A stretch of 64,000 nucleotides of DNA, taken from contig NZ_CP150290.1 in assembly GCF_038051995.1 (NCBI RefSeq), positions 5,699,001 through 5,763,000 on the forward strand. Reading direction: 5' to 3'. Source of the DNA: Paenibacillus sp. FSL H8-0537. Lineage in GTDB: Bacteria > Bacillota > Bacilli > Paenibacillales > Paenibacillaceae. The notes under the pieces are model-generated. The model was not told where the DNA came from, did not search any database, and saw only the letters and a list, made by a program, of their open reading frames with translations. Position numbers and translations under genes: made by a program. Below, piece by piece: positions 16,368-25,357 of this stretch (positions are counted from its first letter, which is position 1; each line of letters starts with the position of its first letter).

Positions 16368-16832
16368 TTATACGCGTGCTGGTGCTTTGAAGCTTTCGGC
16401 AATATCGACGCCGTCGAAGGTGAACTCAAGCTCTTCCTCAAGCGCTTCGCTCTCCGTGTCGAGCTTGCCGATGATGACCTTGTTCAGGTTGACGTTGTAC
16501 AGTACAACCTCTTGGCGGCCGATCGTCGAAGTCGGATCTTCATTAATGATGTGGACATCAAAATTCGTATCAATGCCCGTTTTCACATAATCGAGCATCA
16601 TTTGGCGGAATTTCGACGTTACATAATACACCGTCATGCTGCCGGTACCCGACCAGCCTGTCGCTTTATGCTGCAATGCGCGATGACCCAGCGTCTTAAT
16701 TTCCGCTTTCGTCTTCTCCACGCTTGCTTCAAGCGTTTTAATATAGAACATTTCCTCGTTTTGGCCGTTGATTTTCGCATAAGCGCGTCCCTCTTGCCCC
16801 GAAATCGTATCTCCTGCATGCAAAAATGCCAT
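16368..16832 (-). CDS. xkdM: Tail tube protein (XkdM-like)
   Basis: A 154-residue DUF2001/XkdM-type tube protein. It forms the inner rigid tube around which the sheath contracts. Family features: MAFLHAGDTISGQEGRAYAK start, the central GSMTVYYVTSKFRQMMLDYV and LYNVNLNKVIIGKLDTESEA near the C-terminus. Length is normal. It starts one base after the sheath stop codon, so sheath and tube are translated together in the high amounts needed. Confidence 0.92.
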   Translation of the reverse strand: MAFLHAGDTISGQEGRAYAKINGQNEEMFYIKTLEASVEKTKAEIKTLGHRALQHKATGWSGTGSMTVYYVTSKFRQMMLDYVKTGIDTNFDVHIINEDPTSTIGRQEVVLYNVNLNKVIIGKLDTESEALEEELEFTFDGVDIAESFKAPARV

Positions 16833-16833
16833 A

Positions 16834-18150
16834 TTACTTCACCGTCACTTTCATGTATACTTTTTCAATGCTGTCAACCGGCTGGATGTAAACGTTGATA
16901 ACGATGCTGTCGGAAGCCTCGCCCGCTTCAACCGTCAGGTCGGTTTGGGAATTAAAGTTTTGAATCGCATTGCCATCCTGGAGCAGCGTCAAATATTTCA
17001 CGCATTCGCTGCGGAATAGGCTGCGGCCATCCGGGTTGTTATCGATTTTGCCGATATATTGCGTCTCGAACAGTTTTTTCATGTCAGTCGCAATGCCGTC
17101 CAGCACACGGATCACGCGGTTTTTCGCAAAAGAAGGATTTTTGCCTGGCACATAGGTGACCAGAGAGTTAATATCCTGCTCAACGATGACGCGGCCGCCA
17201 TTCGGCGTAAACAAAAATTCGCCCGCACGCAAAGCCTGCTCGATTTGTGAATTCGAATAACGAATGTCGGCATCCACCGCACCTTCATACACGCTGTAAG
17301 TCAGCGACTCACTCATGCTTGCCCCAGAAGTAGCAGCTGCCACCCATACGGTTGCCTGCTCGGCATTTACAGCTGTACCATCTTCGAGCTTGACGCCGTT
17401 TTTCACGCTAATGATACCTTCATAATCCGATAGTGGGGCATTCGCCAGCACGACCTGAATTTTCTTGCCATCATTTTCGCGCAGTCTGCGGGCAAAAGCA
17501 GCGTAAACCGACTTCAGCGAGCTGTCGCCAGACACAAGCGCCACCGCATTAAATTCCTGCAGCTCAACAGCTGCCAAGTAATCCAAATGATTTTGATTCG
17601 TCACCGTGCCGTTCGCACCGCCAGCAAGTACTGTGCCAGCTGTCGCAACAAGCGTGCCCGTGCCGCTGAAATCGACGAAGCGATTGGATTCAAGGCCAGC
17701 AATCGCAACAACCGTCTGCGAATCCACCTCTTCACCTGCCAAGTAAGTAACAACGTCGAATTGATCTTCGTCATCCACATTGCTCTGAACCGCTACTGTA
17801 ATATCGTTGCCCCGTGTACCGCCAAATTTGGCTGTTGCAACTAGGCCACCAATCGTTGCAGTCGCTTTCGTTCCTGCGTTCAAGCGGTATAGCAGCAAAG
17901 TCTGTGCCCGTTTCAATGCCTCACGAACGAGCAGTACTTCCGGCGCGGTTACATCATAACCAAGCACGCTGCGCAGATCGTCGCCTGCTTTAATGGAAAT
18001 CATCGTTTGCGGCGCACCCCAGTTCAGTGTCAGCGCCGTTGATACGATGCCGCGTTCCCCTACGTTTGCTGCCGATTGCGGCTCAGCCGCGAAATTAATG
18101 TATACCCCTGGTCTTGCTTTCGTTTGCGTTGTCCAAGTTCCTCCTGCCAT
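16834..18150 (-). CDS. xkdK: Contractile tail sheath protein (XkdK-like)
   Basis: A 438-residue tail sheath subunit, the diagnostic protein of contractile (myovirus/R-type) tails. The start ARPGVYINFAAEP is the typical sheath N-terminus that links neighbouring subunits. Further signatures: GERGIVSTALTLNWGAPQ, VLAGGANGTVTNQNHLDYLA, and the C-terminal domain GEFLFTPNGGRVIVEQDINS followed by KNRVIRVLDGIATDMKK. AGGAGGT lies ten bases before the ATG. Its presence separates this cluster from flexible-tail (F-type) bacteriocins. Confidence 0.95.
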   Translation of the reverse strand: MAGGTWTTQTKARPGVYINFAAEPQSAANVGERGIVSTALTLNWGAPQTMISIKAGDDLRSVLGYDVTAPEVLLVREALKRAQTLLLYRLNAGTKATATIGGLVATAKFGGTRGNDITVAVQSNVDDEDQFDVVTYLAGEEVDSQTVVAIAGLESNRFVDFSGTGTLVATAGTVLAGGANGTVTNQNHLDYLAAVELQEFNAVALVSGDSSLKSVYAAFARRLRENDGKKIQVVLANAPLSDYEGIISVKNGVKLEDGTAVNAEQATVWVAAATSGASMSESLTYSVYEGAVDADIRYSNSQIEQALRAGEFLFTPNGGRVIVEQDINSLVTYVPGKNPSFAKNRVIRVLDGIATDMKKLFETQYIGKIDNNPDGRSLFRSECVKYLTLLQDGNAIQNFNSQTDLTVEAGEASDSIVINVYIQPVDSIEKVYMKVTVK

Positions 18151-18153
18151 GAT

Positions 18154-18342
18154 CTACATGACCTCCTTTTGTGAATATGCTTGTAATTGCTGTTTGACCT
18201 GCTCATGGGAGTAAGCGCTCTGCTCGTCCAAAATGACGCTCAGCACATCCTTCTCTCCTGCGGAATAACGCGCTGCTGCCAGCAGCTTCTGCTTGCTGTG
18301 CTTTGCTTCCAACGTCCCTTGCCGATTATCCTGATCGTTCAC
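18154..18342 (-). CDS. Small hypothetical protein leading the tail operon (62 aa)
   Basis: A 62-residue charged, Gln/Lys-rich protein (LEAKHSKQKLLAAARYSAGE) with no membrane segment. It begins at GTG with GGAGGG eight bases upstream, a strong translation signal. It ends three bases before the sheath gene. PBSX-type clusters also carry short, poorly conserved genes just before the sheath. Function unknown. Confidence 0.65.
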   Translation of the reverse strand: MNDQDNRQGTLEAKHSKQKLLAAARYSAGEKDVLSVILDEQSAYSHEQVKQQLQAYSQKEVM

Positions 18343-18608
18343 CGCTGCTTCCCTCCTGTTTCCTCCAAGCTACCTTGCGGCTCTGTTGCCGCCTCTCTCG
18401 GCGATTACCAGCCTTGACGCTGTTGTAAAGCTTCCTTCACCTGGAGCTACATGTCCTCACCCCCTTCCATATTGAGATATTTAAATTACTTATAATTTTG
18501 AAAAGAGGATTTAAAATACCTTTCAAGCATCGCTTGCTGCCGTTGCTCATTTGGTGACAATATCATAATAACACGGTTTTGAAGGCTATTTCGGACACTG
18601 GGCGGACA
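18343..18608 (-). other. Leader region of the tail operon with a tiny broken frame
   Basis: This 266-bp gap between the activator gene and the 62-aa gene must hold the tail promoter if the activator works here. On the minus strand GGGGGTGAGGAC precedes ATG TAG at about 18450, a start followed at once by a stop. After that stop the frame reads LQVKEALQQRQGW, another stop, then about 22 sense codons. It may be a decayed small gene or a translational leader. A TTGTCA and a TTGAAA hexamer occur, but neither has a well-spaced -10. Confidence 0.35.
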
Positions 18609-19223
18609 CTATACGGACATAAACCGGACAATCTCGGAAACCGCTTTTTGACGCCATCTGCGGAAGGTGCGATCGACGATTCCGAGCTCCGATGCGACGA
18701 AATCTGCTGGCTTTCCTTCAATATATCGAAGCCTGAGCAGCGTCGCATATTCAGGGAAACAAGCTTCCAGCGCTTCCAGTGACTCATCAATCATTTGCAG
18801 CTGACGCTCCAAATCCTGCAGCTCGCTCAAACGCTCAATAACACCTTCATAACCTTCCGGCGCTGCGCCTGCCCTCGCCTCAATAACTTTAGCGATTTTG
18901 CGGCTGAGCTCCTGCACGAGCTGTTCTTCATCGGCATTGCCCGGCTGAATTTGCTTTACTTCTCTTAATTGAGCCTTCGTTCCCGCCGGATATTTCGTTA
19001 AATGCGCATGTGCCAGCTGCTCCAGCTGCTGCTCCTGCTTGTCCAAGTACATATAAGAAGGAATCCCGCGCAGCTGGCGATGAAGCTCCTGAAGCTTGTC
19101 ATCCTCATAGACCGTGCTCACCGTCAGACCGCTTCCAACCTTTTGCCTCTCAATCAGCTTCTTTCTGGCAGTGAGACGCTTATACGACTTTAATTGCTCA
19201 ATAGTCAATTTTTCTACGTCCAT
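18609..19223 (-). CDS. Sigma-70 region-4-like activator of the tail operon
   Basis: A 204-residue protein, mostly helical and Gln/Glu-rich (QQLEQLAHAHLTKYP, LQDLERQLQMIDESLEALEA), ending in a sigma-70 region-4-like helix-turn-helix: LLRLRYIEGKPADFVASELG then RTFRRWRQKAV. Phage-encoded sigma-like late regulators such as Xpf of PBSX and ArpU/RinA-type proteins have this build and switch on late genes. It is the first gene of the minus-strand tail cluster, divergent from the repressor, and thus the likely link between derepression and tail expression. AGAGGG lies seven bases before the ATG. Confidence 0.75.
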   Translation of the reverse strand: MDVEKLTIEQLKSYKRLTARKKLIERQKVGSGLTVSTVYEDDKLQELHRQLRGIPSYMYLDKQEQQLEQLAHAHLTKYPAGTKAQLREVKQIQPGNADEEQLVQELSRKIAKVIEARAGAAPEGYEGVIERLSELQDLERQLQMIDESLEALEACFPEYATLLRLRYIEGKPADFVASELGIVDRTFRRWRQKAVSEIVRFMSV

Positions 19224-19465
19224 TAAAATACCCTCTTCCTATTTATTTAAGTATTTTTATTACCCCACGTTTTAAAAAAATAATAGCATCTCTACGATAT
19301 TGACAATACCATCGTTAAAAGGTAAACTATAAATATAGTATTAAAAATACGTTTTAGCCGCTTTCAAGGCTTATATACTCGCTTTCAAATGCTTCACTTG
19401 CTATTTTCAGTAGCATTTGCTGAATTCGTTCATAGCCGCTGTAACGACTGTGAATTCTATTATAA

Positions 19466-19494
19466 TTGATATTTATAATACCGTCAAGTATTAT
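19466..19494 (+). promoter_or_regulatory. Sigma-A-type promoter of the XRE/ImmA pair
   Basis: TTGATA (19466-19471), a 17-bp spacer and TATTAT (19489-19494) form a good vegetative promoter 33 bp before the XRE start codon. It is overlapped by the operator-like inverted repeat, consistent with autorepression. Confidence 0.65.
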
Positions 19495-19499
19495 AAATA
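19470..19499. promoter_or_regulatory. Perfect 12-bp inverted repeat, probable XRE operator
   Basis: TATTTATAATAC and GTATTATAAATA are exact inverted copies separated by CGTCAA. The repeat covers the -10 and the end of the -35 of the XRE promoter, the expected place for an autoregulated phage-type repressor. Confidence 0.65.
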
Positions 19500-19526
19500 C
19501 CTTTTCGAGAGACGGAGGGTATTACC

Positions 19527-19955
19527 ATGGCGATGGGAGCAAGGATCAAGCAATTGCGCACACAACGAGGGCTAACGCAGCAGGAAATTGCTGAACAGCT
19601 TGGCATGGGACGTTCAAATTTTGGGCATATCGAAAACGATCGTGTCGTTCCAACTAGTGAGGATTTGCAGAAAATTGCAGACATTTTGCATACGACTGCC
19701 GACTATTTGCTCGGACGCCGCGATGCGTTTGCGGAGCACGTGCCGGACTGGGCAACTGCCAAAGACAAACGGGATTTCAAAAAAATGCTGGAGGAAGACG
19801 GAGAAGTCATGTTTGATGGCGTTCCGATGAGCCAGGGCGACCGCCAGCGTGTCATGGATGTGCTGACCGGACTATTCTGGGAAGCTAAGCAGATGAACAA
19901 ACGTGCTCCCAAACCAGAGATAACGGACAAAACAACAGATCATACCGAAGGGTAG
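19527..19955 (+). CDS. XRE-family repressor of the tail module
   Basis: A 142-residue Cro/CI-type regulator. Residues 5-62 are the helix-turn-helix (IKQLRTQRGLTQQEIAEQLG, then SNFGHIENDRVVPTSEDLQK). The C-terminal half is Lys/Glu-rich and lacks a LexA/CI-type self-cleavage domain. GGAGGG sits seven bases before the ATG. The next gene, eight bases on, encodes an ImmA-type protease. Such pairs (ImmR/ImmA of ICEBs1, DdrO/IrrE) use protease cleavage of the repressor for derepression after DNA damage, so it probably keeps the divergent activator off until induction. Confidence 0.88.
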   Translation: MAMGARIKQLRTQRGLTQQEIAEQLGMGRSNFGHIENDRVVPTSEDLQKIADILHTTADYLLGRRDAFAEHVPDWATAKDKRDFKKMLEEDGEVMFDGVPMSQGDRQRVMDVLTGLFWEAKQMNKRAPKPEITDKTTDHTEG

Positions 19956-19963
19956 GTGCTGCC

Positions 19964-20374
19964 ATGGACAAACTAATACTGCGCCTTGTACGAAAATTCC
20001 AGACAAGAGATCCTTTTGTGATCGCAAACGGTTTGGGTATCCATATTCGTTATGCCGATCTGGGGCATGAAACGCGAGGCTTTTATTATAAGAAGCTGCG
20101 CCGTCGATTTATCGTCATACACGAGCGTCTGCCGGATGACTGGCAGCGTTTTGTGTGCGCGCATGAGCTGGGACATGACCGCCTGCATCCCGGCTTTAGC
20201 CGTTTTTGGCTGGACGAGCAGTCCTTTATCAATGTTGGAAAATATGAGCGCCAAGCGAATAAATTCGCCGTCCGCCTGCTGACCTCAGGTGACACGATCG
20301 GCCGCTCGGAATCGATCGGCGAGCTGCTGCAGCGCAACGGCGTGCCAAAGGAAATGGATAAGTTTTATTTTTAG
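19964..20374 (+). CDS. ImmA/IrrE-family anti-repressor metallopeptidase
   Basis: A 136-residue zinc metallopeptidase of the ImmA/IrrE (COG2856) family. The HExxH-type zinc site is visible as CAHELGHDRLHPG near residue 68, with the supporting KYERQANKFAVRLL helix carrying the third ligand region. It follows the XRE gene by eight bases, co-transcribed. By analogy it cleaves the XRE repressor and induces the tail operon. Slightly short for the family but complete. Confidence 0.9.
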   Translation: MDKLILRLVRKFQTRDPFVIANGLGIHIRYADLGHETRGFYYKKLRRRFIVIHERLPDDWQRFVCAHELGHDRLHPGFSRFWLDEQSFINVGKYERQANKFAVRLLTSGDTIGRSESIGELLQRNGVPKEMDKFYF

Positions 20375-20405
20375 CTGCTTCATTCATGGAAAATAGAAAG
20401 GAAAC

Positions 20406-20451
20406 CACCAAGAGCTCCAGAACGCCAATCGGCGGCTTGGAGCTCTTGGTG
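20406..20451. terminator. Bidirectional terminator between the immA-like gene and msrC
   Basis: A perfect 14-bp inverted repeat (CACCAAGAGCTCCA / TGGAGCTCTTGGTG) with an 18-base loop lies between two convergent genes. T-rich sequence follows on both strands (ATTATTTTAT on plus, TTTCCTTTCTATTTT on minus). Confidence 0.75.
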
Positions 20452-20462
20452 CTGCAATTATT

Positions 20463-20942
20463 TTATAAATACTTCTCCAAAATATTCACAAACGCCGTCA
20501 ACGTCGCCAAATCCGTCTCATCAAACCGCGAGAATTGCGGACTATCGATGTCGAGCACGCCAATAACCGCTCCATCCCGTTTCAAGGGAATGACCAGCTC
20601 GGAATTCGATGCGCTGTCGCAGGCAATATGGCCGGGAAATTGATGCACATCCGCTACCAATACCGCCTCGCCGCGGCTAACCGCTGTTCCACAAACACCT
20701 CTGCCCACTTTGATGCGCGTACATGCCGGCTTGCCTTGGAAAGGTCCGAGTACAAGCTCCTCCCCATCCAGCAAATAAAAGCCAACCCAGTTAATATCGC
20801 TCAAAAATTGCTGGAGCAGCGCCGAAGCATTGGCCAAATTAGCCAGCTGGCTGGGCTCATCTTCGATAAGCCCCTCCAATTGCTTCAGCAGCAGGCGTTC
20901 GTTCTCTTCTTTTGTTCCTGTATAAAGTTGTTCAGTAAACAT
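20463..20942 (-). CDS. msrC: Free methionine-(R)-sulfoxide reductase (GAF domain)
   Basis: A 159-residue single GAF-domain fRMsr enzyme (YtsP/MsrC type), which reduces free methionine-R-sulfoxide. The active-site cysteines are in place: PFQGKPACTRIKVGRGVCGT (two Cys) and HIACDSASNSELVIPL (third). Length is standard for the family. AGGAG precedes the ATG. It lies three bases after metY on the same strand, a methionine synthesis plus repair operon. Confidence 0.93.
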   Translation of the reverse strand: MFTEQLYTGTKEENERLLLKQLEGLIEDEPSQLANLANASALLQQFLSDINWVGFYLLDGEELVLGPFQGKPACTRIKVGRGVCGTAVSRGEAVLVADVHQFPGHIACDSASNSELVIPLKRDGAVIGVLDIDSPQFSRFDETDLATLTAFVNILEKYL

Positions 20943-20945
20943 TAC

Positions 20946-22262
<1,317 letters not shown>

Positions 22263-22305
22263 TTAGTTTTTCAAGCTTACGAATATAACACCCTGCGTCA
22301 TCACT

Positions 22306-22328
22306 ATTCCTACCATAAAAGTAGGAAT
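22306..22328. promoter_or_regulatory. Palindrome in the metY leader, possible sulfur-regulator operator
   Basis: ATTCCTAC and GTAGGAAT are perfect inverted copies around a 7-bp centre, about 65 bp before the metY start and next to a TATAAT on the minus strand. The ATTCC...GGAAT form recalls operators of Rrf2-type cysteine regulators such as CymR. That link is from memory and unverified. Confidence 0.4.
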
Positions 22329-22386
22329 TAAAAACGATTATAGCAGATCTATGCAAAATTATACAGTAGGGAGACAAGCTTTCATA

Positions 22387-22428
22387 CAAAAAAATATTCC
22401 GCCAGCCCTTGACAGAACTGACGGAATA
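22387..22428 (-). terminator. Terminator of the copper-amine-oxidase-N-type gene
   Basis: On the minus strand an 11-bp stem (TATTCCGTCAG / CTGGCGGAATA, one G-T pair) with a 12-base loop is followed by TTTTTTTT, 26 bp after the stop codon. Confidence 0.85.
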
Positions 22429-22453
22429 CTGATTAAGCAATCAACGTTTACAC

Positions 22454-23569
22454 TTACTCAAACGCCTCAAATGGCGTCACAAACTCCGGCATGCCTTCGG
22501 CATAAGACGTATATTCATACTGCTCGAAAGCAATGGCGATTCCCTCATGCTTCAAATAGAAGGAACGATTCGATTTAATGCCATTGAACGGTGCAATCAG
22601 CGGCAGCTTGCGTTCTTTAATTTGCTTGTTAATCGAAGCATTAATAATGGATAAATATTTCGAGTTGTAATCGGCAGCTTCCTTCAGCGTCAGCAGCTCC
22701 CCGTTACCCAGATCAAACGTATAAGGCACGCGGATCGTTATGCCATGCGCTCCGCCCAGGTAGGAGTAATAATCCACATACAGGCTGAGTCTTCCCTGTT
22801 CATTATAGGTCACGTTAAATGCGCCCTCGAAGGCAGCCATGGGCAACGTTGTACCCGGATTTTTTTTGATGTAAGCTGCATTTGCGGCCGTTGCTTTAGA
22901 AAGATCCTTCTGTCCCGCTGCCGCATAGGACTCCGCTTCCTGCTTCAAATACGTATTGATTTTACCCTCAACTGTTTTATCCTTGAGGTCTTCGATAACC
23001 GGATAATTGACGAGCAGCGTTTGCTTGTCGTTATTTTCCTGAATCGTGCCCAGCGCAACCGTAAGCTCATTTTCCTCAATCGTGTTAATGACTACCGTCT
23101 TGCTGCCTTTCTCATAGGAAATGCCGTAGCCCATTCGTTCCAGCAAAAAACGCAGCGGCACATAAGCCGAGCCTTTATAAATAAGCGCTGGGTCACCGTA
23201 TGTCTTCTGACCATTGATGACATAGCTGCCATCCTCCGGATTCGCCGTCAACTTGCGGCCTCTTCCATCGAGTGTAATCGTGCGGCTATTCACATTCCAC
23301 GTAATATCCAGACCCAGCTTCTCGTTGAGCGAGCGAATGCCAATATAAGTACTGCCGTTAATGTTAATCGTCGGGATGGAATATTTGTAGTCGTCAATGA
23401 TAAACGGTTGTGGGACGACGCGATAGGTTTGCACAGCCGTTGCCGCTGCTGCCTTCTCCATTGTGGGAAAACCGAATGCTGCAGGCGAAGCGCCTACTAT
23501 AAGACTTGCTGCCAGAATCGAAGCAAGTGTACGTTTGTAAGTCATCGTTTTAAAAGGATTCATATTCAT
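22454..23569 (-). CDS. Secreted copper amine oxidase N-domain / DUF3298 protein
   Basis: A 371-residue secreted protein. A signal peptide (LASILAASLIVGASPAAFGF) precedes a copper-amine-oxidase-N stalk domain: INGSTYIGIRSLNEKLGLDI and GSAYVPLRFLLERMGYGISY, each a half of the two-strand repeat. The C-terminal half matches the DUF3298/RsiV-like fold: a YYSYLGGAHGITIRVPYTFD stretch and ELLTLKEAADYNSKYLSIIN. These domains are common in Paenibacillus exported proteins, and RsiV's own sensor domain binds lysozyme, but no kinase or sigma partner is nearby. Three ATGs lie close together; 23569 is chosen for its nine-base spacing to GGAGAGG. Confidence 0.8.
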   Translation of the reverse strand: MNMNPFKTMTYKRTLASILAASLIVGASPAAFGFPTMEKAAAATAVQTYRVVPQPFIIDDYKYSIPTININGSTYIGIRSLNEKLGLDITWNVNSRTITLDGRGRKLTANPEDGSYVINGQKTYGDPALIYKGSAYVPLRFLLERMGYGISYEKGSKTVVINTIEENELTVALGTIQENNDKQTLLVNYPVIEDLKDKTVEGKINTYLKQEAESYAAAGQKDLSKATAANAAYIKKNPGTTLPMAAFEGAFNVTYNEQGRLSLYVDYYSYLGGAHGITIRVPYTFDLGNGELLTLKEAADYNSKYLSIINASINKQIKERKLPLIAPFNGIKSNRSFYLKHEGIAIAFEQYEYTSYAEGMPEFVTPFEAFE

Positions 23570-23681
23570 ATTCATCTTCCTCTCCGTGAGTTCATTATCA
23601 TTGTAGACGCTCATACCACCCGATAAGTTACAAACTAGGTTTAAAAAATAAGGCTTGAACGGGATGCGACGAATCGCCCTG

Positions 23682-25109
23682 CTACTTGTTCCGATTCACA
23701 ATAACCAGTTTCATCTCCAGCATTTCTTCCACTGCATATTTAATGCCCTCGCGCCCGGTGCCGCTGAGCTTCACGCCGCCGTAAGGCATTTGATCGACGC
23801 GAAACGTAGGAATATCGTTGATTAGAACGCCGCCCACATGCAGCGCATCCGCCGCATCAAGCGCTTTGCCAATATTTTGCGTAAAAATGCCTGCTTGCAG
23901 GCCGTAATCGGAAGCGTTCACCTGCTGAATGCCTTCCTCAATGCTGCTAATTTTATTGATTATCACAATGGGTGCAAACACTTCCTTGCAGGAAACCTTC
24001 GCCTCTGCTGGCACCTGAAGCAGCACGGTCGGCTGCATAACGCCTTGCTCATCGACTCGGCCCCCAATAGCCAGCTCGGCACCAAGCTGGACTGCTTCCT
24101 CCACCCAATTCATCGCCCGCTTCGTCGCTGTCTCCGAGATGAGCGAGGATACATCCGTATGTTCGCTCAGCGGATCGCCTGTCCGCAGCGCTGCTGCCAA
24201 AGCTACAAATCTATGCACAAAAGCTTCATACAGGTCCTCCACGACAAAAATCCGCTGCAGCGATATGCAAATTTGTCCTTGATACGAATAGGCTCCGGTT
24301 ACACAACGTGCAGCAACAGCATCGACATCACTATCGTGATCAATGATGACTGCGGAATTGGAGCCCAGCTCCAGCGTCACCCGCTTCAGTCCCGCCTGCT
24401 TGCGAATGCCTATTCCGACCTCCGGGCTGCCGGTGAACGTAATCATCTTCACACGGGAATCCTGCACCAGCCTCTCGCCAAGCAGCTTGCCGTCTCCACT
24501 AATGACATTGAGCGCTCCCGGCGGCAGGCCAGCCTCCTCGAACAGCTTGGCAATAAAATAAGCGGATAGCGGCGTCTGCGGAGCGGGCTTCAGCACAACG
24601 GTATTGCCTGCCGCAAGCGCGGGTCCGACTTTATGCGCAACCAGGTTTAGCGGAAAATTAAACGGCGTAATCGCGCCAATGACGCCAAGCGGCTCGCGCA
24701 GTGTATAGGCAAGACGACCTTCACCGCCGGGCGCTGCGTCTAGCGGCACCATCTCGCCATGAATCCGCTTCGCTTCTTCCGCGGCAAATTGATACGTTTG
24801 CACGGTGCGGTCCACCTCGGCGCGAGCCGTCTTAATCGGCTTTGCCGCCTCCATAGCTATGATCCGCGCCGCTTCTTCCTTGCGTTCCCGCAAAAGCGAG
24901 GCCACCTTGGCCAAAATCTCCGCCCGGCGATAGGCGGGCAGCTTACGCATAACGGCGCCCGCTTCCAGCGCCGCCTCAATCGCTTGATCAACCTGCTCGA
25001 TCCCTGCACTCGCTACCTCTGCAATAACCTCGCCTGAATAAGGCGAACGTAATGAATCGTACTGCTGCGCACTTGCTTCTTGGCCATTCAAATACAAATT
25101 TTGTTTCAT
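23682..25109 (-). CDS. NAD(P)-dependent aldehyde dehydrogenase
   Basis: A 475-residue ALDH superfamily enzyme that oxidises an aldehyde to the acid in the cytosol. Catalytic elements are intact: the Asn in TPFNFPLNLVAHKVGPALAA, cofactor-binding KPAPQTPLSAYFIAKLFEEA, FTGSPEVGIGIRKQ, the general-base Glu in VTLELGSNSAVII, and the nucleophile Cys in YSYQGQICISLQRI. The sequence resembles lactaldehyde/glyceraldehyde-3-phosphate-type (GapN-like) non-phosphorylating members; the substrate cannot be assigned. It stands alone, divergent from an MFS transporter. Confidence 0.9.
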   Translation of the reverse strand: MKQNLYLNGQEASAQQYDSLRSPYSGEVIAEVASAGIEQVDQAIEAALEAGAVMRKLPAYRRAEILAKVASLLRERKEEAARIIAMEAAKPIKTARAEVDRTVQTYQFAAEEAKRIHGEMVPLDAAPGGEGRLAYTLREPLGVIGAITPFNFPLNLVAHKVGPALAAGNTVVLKPAPQTPLSAYFIAKLFEEAGLPPGALNVISGDGKLLGERLVQDSRVKMITFTGSPEVGIGIRKQAGLKRVTLELGSNSAVIIDHDSDVDAVAARCVTGAYSYQGQICISLQRIFVVEDLYEAFVHRFVALAAALRTGDPLSEHTDVSSLISETATKRAMNWVEEAVQLGAELAIGGRVDEQGVMQPTVLLQVPAEAKVSCKEVFAPIVIINKISSIEEGIQQVNASDYGLQAGIFTQNIGKALDAADALHVGGVLINDIPTFRVDQMPYGGVKLSGTGREGIKYAVEEMLEMKLVIVNRNK

Positions 25110-25278
25110 TGAAGCCCGTCCTTTCTCTAACCAAACGATACCTATTCACAAGCCCTATTTAACTATTTATAACCATAATTCGGGCCATTGAAGCGAAATC
25201 CCTTCTAGTACGCTTGATTCAAGCTTCATTTACATTCATATCCTTATACTTTCGCAATGGCCGTTGAAAAAGCTTATA

Positions 25279-25307
25279 TTGAATTCAAGCGGGCGAGTCT
25301 TTACAAT
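25279..25307 (+). promoter_or_regulatory. Sigma-A-type promoter of the MFS gene
   Basis: TTGAAT (25279-25284) and TACAAT (25302-25307) are spaced by exactly 17 bp, about 50 bp before the MFS start codon. Confidence 0.6.
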
Positions 25308-25357
25308 GAGCAGGTACCAATTTACTTTTTTACTTTCTTAAAAGGTGGCTATTGCAA

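Larger units (their letters stand above)
19224..19526. promoter_or_regulatory. Divergent control region between repressor and activator genes
   Basis: This 303-bp AT-rich region separates the XRE repressor (plus) from the sigma-like activator (minus). Besides the inverted repeat at 19470-19499, it holds related half-sites near the activator side: TATAAATA inside 19329-19336 and GTATTAAAAATAC at 19338-19350. A minus-strand TTGTCA with a TATTAT 15 bases downstream is a possible but badly spaced activator promoter. Confidence 0.5.

Noticed and set aside
6190..20374. Complete prophage
   Set aside because: No terminase, portal, capsid, integrase or replication gene and no flanking direct repeats; both flanks are ordinary chromosomal genes.
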